From Halanaeroarchaeum sulfurireducens (GTDB lineage: Archaea > Halobacteriota > Halobacteria > Halobacteriales > Halobacteriaceae): a stretch of DNA of 64,000 bases. The stretch is from the NCBI RefSeq assembly GCF_001011115.1, contig NZ_CP008874.1, forward strand, positions 620,001 to 684,000, written 5' to 3'. The notes under the pieces are model-generated. The model made no database searches. It worked only from the letters and a program-made list of their open reading frames with translations, and was not told where the DNA came from. Below are positions 60,976-64,000 of the stretch, one piece after another; positions within the stretch are counted from its first letter, which is position 1, and every line of letters begins with the position of its first letter. A program made the position numbers and the translations under genes.

Positions 60976-61302
60976 TCAGCCACCGAACGCCTGATAGAAC
61001 AGGACGATCGCGATCCCGAAGAGGACCACGCCGAAGAGCTTCTTTATCGTCCTGGATTCGAGTCGAGCCGCCATCAGGTTCGATCCGACCTGACTCCCCG
61101 CGAGGACCGCGACGGCACTCCCGACCCAGAGCGTCCACAGTGGCGTGGTTTCAAGCGCGAGGTGGGAGACGACGCTCGATAGCCCCGCACCGGTGATCAC
61201 GAGTGCGGAGGTCGCGGCGGCCACCTTCGCCTCGATGCCTAGCATGTAGTGGTGGGGCCCGACGAGCACGTTGTTTGTCCGATCTGTGGGATCGGATGAC
61301 AC
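60976..61302 (-). pseudogene. truncated TauE/SafE-type permease (C-terminal half only)
   Basis: The 108-codon ORF matches the C-terminal half of TauE/SafE (sulfite exporter-like, COG0730) permeases: KVAAATSALVITGAGLSSVV, LWTLWVGSAVAVLAGSQVGS and RTIKKLFGVVLFGIAIVLFY form about three helices. A full member has about 250-300 residues and eight helices. Only GTG 61302 opens the frame and a TAA lies 12 bases before it. The N-terminal half is missing, so the gene is probably decayed or cut by arrival of the ars cluster. A functional half-size protein cannot be excluded. Confidence 0.6.
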
Positions 61303-61306
61303 CAGA

Positions 61307-61331
61307 ATATATTAATTGAAGAACTGTTCAA
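61307..61331 (+). promoter_or_regulatory. promoter and putative ArsR operator upstream of arsR
   Basis: ATATATTAA (61307-61315) is the TATA box, centred 28 bases from ATG 61340. Next to it is TTGAA-N6-TTCAA (61316-61331), an inverted repeat of the size used by ArsR/SmtB dimers. Binding there would block transcription in the absence of metalloid. Confidence 0.55.
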
Positions 61332-61339
61332 ATGATGGT

Positions 61340-61738
61340 ATGGGCCTCCGATCTGAGCGAGTGGAACGGCACCTCGAGGACGAACTCGACGAGTGCCGGA
61401 TGGAGGACGTGGAGACACGCCTCTCGGAACTGGACATGCTCCAGTCGACGGCCAGGAGCGACCGGGTCGAATCCGACCTCGCAGTGCTCTCACCGCTGGG
61501 CAACGAGACACGCTATCGCCTGGCGCGCGTGCTCGTCGAGGCCGACGACGAACTCTGTGTCTGCGAACTCAACGCGGTCGTCGACGTGAGCGAGAGTGCC
61601 ATCAGCCACGCGCTCTCGGACCTGCGCGACGCTGGTCTCGTTACCCGGCGCAAGGACGGACGGTGGCGCATGTACGAGGCGACGCCGGTCGCGTTCGCGA
61701 TCATCGACGCCCTCGATGAGGTGCACGACGATGAGTGA
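61340..61738 (+). CDS. arsR: ArsR-family transcriptional repressor
   Basis: This 132-residue winged-helix protein has LSPLGNETRYRLARVLVEAD, ELCVCELNAVVDVSESAISH and ALSDLRDAGLVTRRKDGRWR, the DNA-recognition region. The metalloid-binding cysteine pair lies in ELCVCEL, the normal ArsR site. ATG 61340 fits the TATA box. It overlaps acr3 by 8 bases (ATGAGTGA), so repressor and pump are coupled. Confidence 0.92.
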   Translation: MGLRSERVERHLEDELDECRMEDVETRLSELDMLQSTARSDRVESDLAVLSPLGNETRYRLARVLVEADDELCVCELNAVVDVSESAISHALSDLRDAGLVTRRKDGRWRMYEATPVAFAIIDALDEVHDDE

Positions 61739-62888
61739 CGCGGGAAACGATTCGGACTGTGACGCCCCGGATTGTGCGGATTCGGGGTCGATGGACTTCC
61801 TCGATAAGTACCTCACCGTCTGGATCCTCGGCGCGATGGTGGCGGGCGTCGGTCTGGGCTACATCGCTCCCTCGGTTACGGGACCCATTCAGCGGTATCA
61901 CCTCGTGGAGATCGGGCTGATCTTGATGATGTACCCGCCGCTGGCGAAGGTCAACTACGGTCAGTTGCCGACGGTGTTCCGGAATTACAAGGTGCTCGGG
62001 CTGAGCCTCGTCCAGAACTGGCTGATCGGGCCGACGGTCATGTTCGCGCTGGCCCTGGTCTTCTTCAGCGGACTGGTGCCGGGTCTCCCTGCGCGGCCGG
62101 AGTTCTTCCTCGGACTCGTGTTCATCGGGATGGCGCGATGTATCGCTATGGTGCTCGTCTGGAATGACCTCGCGGAGGGCTCGGCGGAGTACGCCGCCGG
62201 TCTCGTGGCGTTCAACAGCGTCTTCCAGATCTTCACCTACGGCGTCTACATCTGGTTCTTTGCCCTCTTCATGCCAGGTCTGCTCGGACTCGAGGGGCTC
62301 GCCGCGGGCATCGAGGCGTTCGGTATCACGCCGATGCAGGTCTTCCAGGCCATCGCCGTCTTCCTGGGTATCCCATTTGCGGCCGGCATCCTCTCGCGGG
62401 TGGTCGGCACCCGCCGGAAGGGCGTCGAGTGGTACGAGGAGACGTTCGTGCCGACCATCAGCCCGGTGACGCTGATCGCGCTCCTCTTCACCGTCATCGT
62501 GATGTTCGCGATGCAGGGCGAGCGCATCGTCGGCACGCCGAGTGACGTCCTCCTCATCGCCGTGCCGCTGACCATCTACTTCGTCGTGATGTTCTTCGTC
62601 AGCTTCGGAATGGGCCGGGAGATCGGCGCCGACTATTCGACGACCACGGCCATCGGATTCACGGCCGCCTCGAACAACTTCGAACTCGCCATCGCCGTCG
62701 CGGTGGCCGTCTTCGGGGTCGGCTCCGGCGTGGCGTTCACGACGGTCGTCGGCCCCCTCATCGAGGTGCCGGTCCTCCTCGCGCTGGTCAACGTGGCGCT
62801 GTACCTCCAGCGGAAATTCGACTGGCGCGGGTACACGACCGGGTCTCTCGAAGAGCCGACGGGACAACCGACGGAGGGGGGTAACTGA
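61731..62888 (+). CDS. acr3: arsenite efflux transporter Acr3
   Basis: The protein (385 aa) has about ten membrane helices of the BASS/Acr3 type. The conserved cysteine used in arsenite transport is C137 in GMARCIAMVLVW. TVWILGAMVAGVGLGYIAPS and QNWLIGPTVMFALALVFF are family-like helices. A short N-terminal cysteine segment (C10 and C15, CDAPDC) is unusual and may bind metalloid. It expels arsenite (III) from the cell. Start ATG 61731 overlaps arsR. Confidence 0.95.
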   Translation: MSDAGNDSDCDAPDCADSGSMDFLDKYLTVWILGAMVAGVGLGYIAPSVTGPIQRYHLVEIGLILMMYPPLAKVNYGQLPTVFRNYKVLGLSLVQNWLIGPTVMFALALVFFSGLVPGLPARPEFFLGLVFIGMARCIAMVLVWNDLAEGSAEYAAGLVAFNSVFQIFTYGVYIWFFALFMPGLLGLEGLAAGIEAFGITPMQVFQAIAVFLGIPFAAGILSRVVGTRRKGVEWYEETFVPTISPVTLIALLFTVIVMFAMQGERIVGTPSDVLLIAVPLTIYFVVMFFVSFGMGREIGADYSTTTAIGFTAASNNFELAIAVAVAVFGVGSGVAFTTVVGPLIEVPVLLALVNVALYLQRKFDWRGYTTGSLEEPTGQPTEGGN

Positions 62889-63313
62889 TGGGGGCGACGA
62901 CGGTCGCTTTCGTCTGCGTGCAGAACGCCGGCCGATCTCAGATGGCGTACGCGTTCGCCAAGCGGGAGGTCGCCGACCGTGGTCTCGGTGCGGACCTCAA
63001 ACTCCTCACGGGTGGAACCCGTCCGGCGGACCACGTCCACGCGAACGTCGTCGACGCGATGGCCGAGGTGGGCTTGGACATCGTCGACCGAACGCCACGC
63101 GAGATAACCTTCGAGGAGACCCGCGACAGCGACTACGTCATCACGATGGGCTGTTCGACCGAGGACGTCTGCCCGGCCGGCTGGGCCGGAGAGAACCGTG
63201 ACTGGGACCTCGAGGATCCTGACGAGAAGTCGCCCGAACAGGTGGCCAAGATTCGCGACGATATCGAGTTTCGCGTCACGGCGCTCTTCGACGAACTCGA
63301 GGTCTCACCGTAG
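62888..63313 (+). CDS. arsC: arsenate reductase ArsC (low-molecular-weight phosphatase fold)
   Basis: The 141-residue protein has the P-loop VCVQNAGRSQMAYAF with nucleophile C10 and two partner cysteines C89 and C95 in MGCSTEDVCP. This is the thioredoxin-coupled ArsC type. It reduces arsenate to arsenite for Acr3. The start overlaps the acr3 stop by one base, making arsR-acr3-arsC a single operon. Confidence 0.93.
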   Translation: MGATTVAFVCVQNAGRSQMAYAFAKREVADRGLGADLKLLTGGTRPADHVHANVVDAMAEVGLDIVDRTPREITFEETRDSDYVITMGCSTEDVCPAGWAGENRDWDLEDPDEKSPEQVAKIRDDIEFRVTALFDELEVSP

Positions 63314-63360
63314 CGGCTCTCGATTTTCGGTGCCCGTGCTTCTCGGGCCCCTGGAGCCGT

Positions 63361-63381
63361 CGATACTATTAAGTCGTATCG
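63361..63381 (+). promoter_or_regulatory. promoter with inverted repeat before the second ars unit
   Basis: CGATAC-N9-GTATCG (63361-63366 and 63376-63381) encloses the TATA-like TATTAAG (63367-63373). A repressor on this inverted repeat would block the TATA box. ATG 63398 follows about 27 bases after the box. Confidence 0.55.
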
Positions 63382-63397
63382 AGGATTACCGATATGT

Positions 63398-63505
63398 ATG
63401 TCGCTACTCGACAGACTCCTCGGCCGTGAATCGGACCAGAACAGTGCGGACAGTTGCTGCGGTGGCATGGAAATCGAGGAAGTGGACGCCGACGAAACAG
63501 ATTGA
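63398..63505 (+). CDS. 35-residue Cys-Cys protein of the arsenic cluster
   Basis: The peptide is MSLLDRLLGRESDQNSADSC, then CGGMEIEEVDADETD. The adjacent cysteines (residues 20 and 21) followed by Gly-Gly resemble a metal or metalloid site. It lies between arsC and the second arsR, two bases before the latter, so it is likely translated with it. Possible roles are metallochaperone or sensor; no family is named. Confidence 0.6.
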   Translation: MSLLDRLLGRESDQNSADSCCGGMEIEEVDADETD

Positions 63506-63507
63506 AT

Positions 63508-63906
63508 ATGTCCGATTCGAACGGCCCGGGTTTGGCCGGGGACACCGAGTCAGTCAGCGGAACGTTGCGCAGAGTCACCGGCGAGTCGTGCTGTGAGGCG
63601 TCGTTCCCGGAGAACCGCCGGGTAGACGAAAAAGCGGTCGGGGGCACCGTCTCGGTCTTCAAGGCGCTGGCGAACGAAAAGCGCGTCCGGATCGTTGAGG
63701 CGCTCCGCGGGGGCGAGCTGTGCGCCTGCGAACTGGAAACCATACTCGACGCCCCGCAGTCCACGGTCGCATCGCACCTGTCCGAACTCCGTGACGCCGG
63801 CATCGTCAACACCCGGAAGGACGGAAAGTGGACGTACTACCGGATCGCGGACACGGCGAGTCTCCAGTTGCTCGACCTGGCCGCGGCCCTCGGGGAGGAC
63901 GAATGA
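63508..63906 (+). CDS. second ArsR-family transcriptional regulator
   Basis: The 132-residue protein has VSVFKALANEKRVRIVEALR, ELCACELETILDAPQSTVAS and HLSELRDAGIVNTRKDGKWT. The metalloid site ELCACEL contains two cysteines, and an N-terminal pair SCCEAS may add a third ligand. ATG 63508 is used. It overlaps the next gene (ATGA at 63903-63906), consistent with a second ars operon. Confidence 0.92.
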   Translation: MSDSNGPGLAGDTESVSGTLRRVTGESCCEASFPENRRVDEKAVGGTVSVFKALANEKRVRIVEALRGGELCACELETILDAPQSTVASHLSELRDAGIVNTRKDGKWTYYRIADTASLQLLDLAAALGEDE

Positions 63907-64000
63907 TCCCGGCGGGCACCGAGACCGCGCTGCTCGACTCCTGGGACTACTTCGTCCACCTGGCGATGGTCCTCACGCCGCTGTTCATCGGGGCGTCGTT
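63903..64000 (+). CDS. N-terminal part of a permease (ArsP/DUF318-like), cut by the window end
   Basis: Only 32 codons are in the window: MIPAGTETALLDSWDYFVHL, then AMVLTPLFIGAS. The hydrophobic start after a tryptophan/aspartate-bearing segment suggests the N-terminus of a DUF318/ArsP-type permease, consistent with its place after an ArsR gene. The family name is an inference from context and about 30 residues. Confidence 0.5.
   Translation, partial: MIPAGTETALLDSWDYFVHLAMVLTPLFIGAS

Overview
The window is a stretch of a haloarchaeal (Halobacteria) chromosome. The evidence is high GC, strongly acidic proteins, TATA boxes about 27 bases upstream of many start codons (often leaderless), and archaeal or haloarchaeal families: EgsA, FttA/aCPSF1, SecE-Spt5, DtdA, NreA, DUF373, DUF371, Dph6, ArsA/Get3 and HTH-10 regulators. 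No rRNA, tRNA, complete insertion sequence or CRISPR array was seen.

Layout. 1-24.7 kb is mostly housekeeping: a partial MfnA-like gene, ppsA, PhzF, a phosphoribosyltransferase, scpA-smc, gatB, topA, nreA, a CPBP protease, a PolX/Mut7-C/DUF5788 operon, a rhomboid-endonuclease V pair, an SDR and glycerate 2-kinase. A small AT-rich patch (24.7-25.4 kb) carries one unrecognised gene. 25.4-50.2 kb continues with ArsA, an aminotransferase, CinA, a PHP protein, a zinc-finger protein, spt5-secE, a soluble chemotaxis transducer, ftsZ, dtdA, a Na/Ca-type exchanger, aroE, a sugar nucleotidyltransferase, dph6, SppA, nth, fttA, a Nudix protein and proS.

50.2-58.0 kb is an anaerobic respiratory locus. 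It has an HTH-10 regulator, a Tat-exported two-rhodanese lipoprotein, a Psr/Phs-like molybdopterin reductase (A, B, C), a TorD/DmsD-type chaperone and a second HTH-10 regulator. The rhodanese gene and the psrA operon have near-copies of the same 42-base promoter, so they are probably co-induced. This suggests a sulfur- or thiosulfate-respiring haloarchaeon, which is an inference.

58.0-59.8 kb is an AT-rich island. It holds a two-gene minus-strand unit: a 277-residue unrecognised protein and a protein consisting only of the N-terminal domain of the AAA+ ATPase Cdc48. An unassigned stretch with hairpins and a start-less ORF remnant follows. This is the least explained part of the window. egsA comes next, then a truncated TauE/SafE-like gene, then an arsenic cluster (arsR, acr3, arsC, a 35-residue Cys-Cys protein, a second arsR and a permease cut by the window end).

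Several small genes were found by reading the sequence directly: secE (56 aa), a 48-aa charged protein at 47962-48108, a 52-aa Cys-rich protein at 43302-43460, a 37-aa ORF coupled to psrA, and the 35-aa Cys-Cys protein in the ars cluster.
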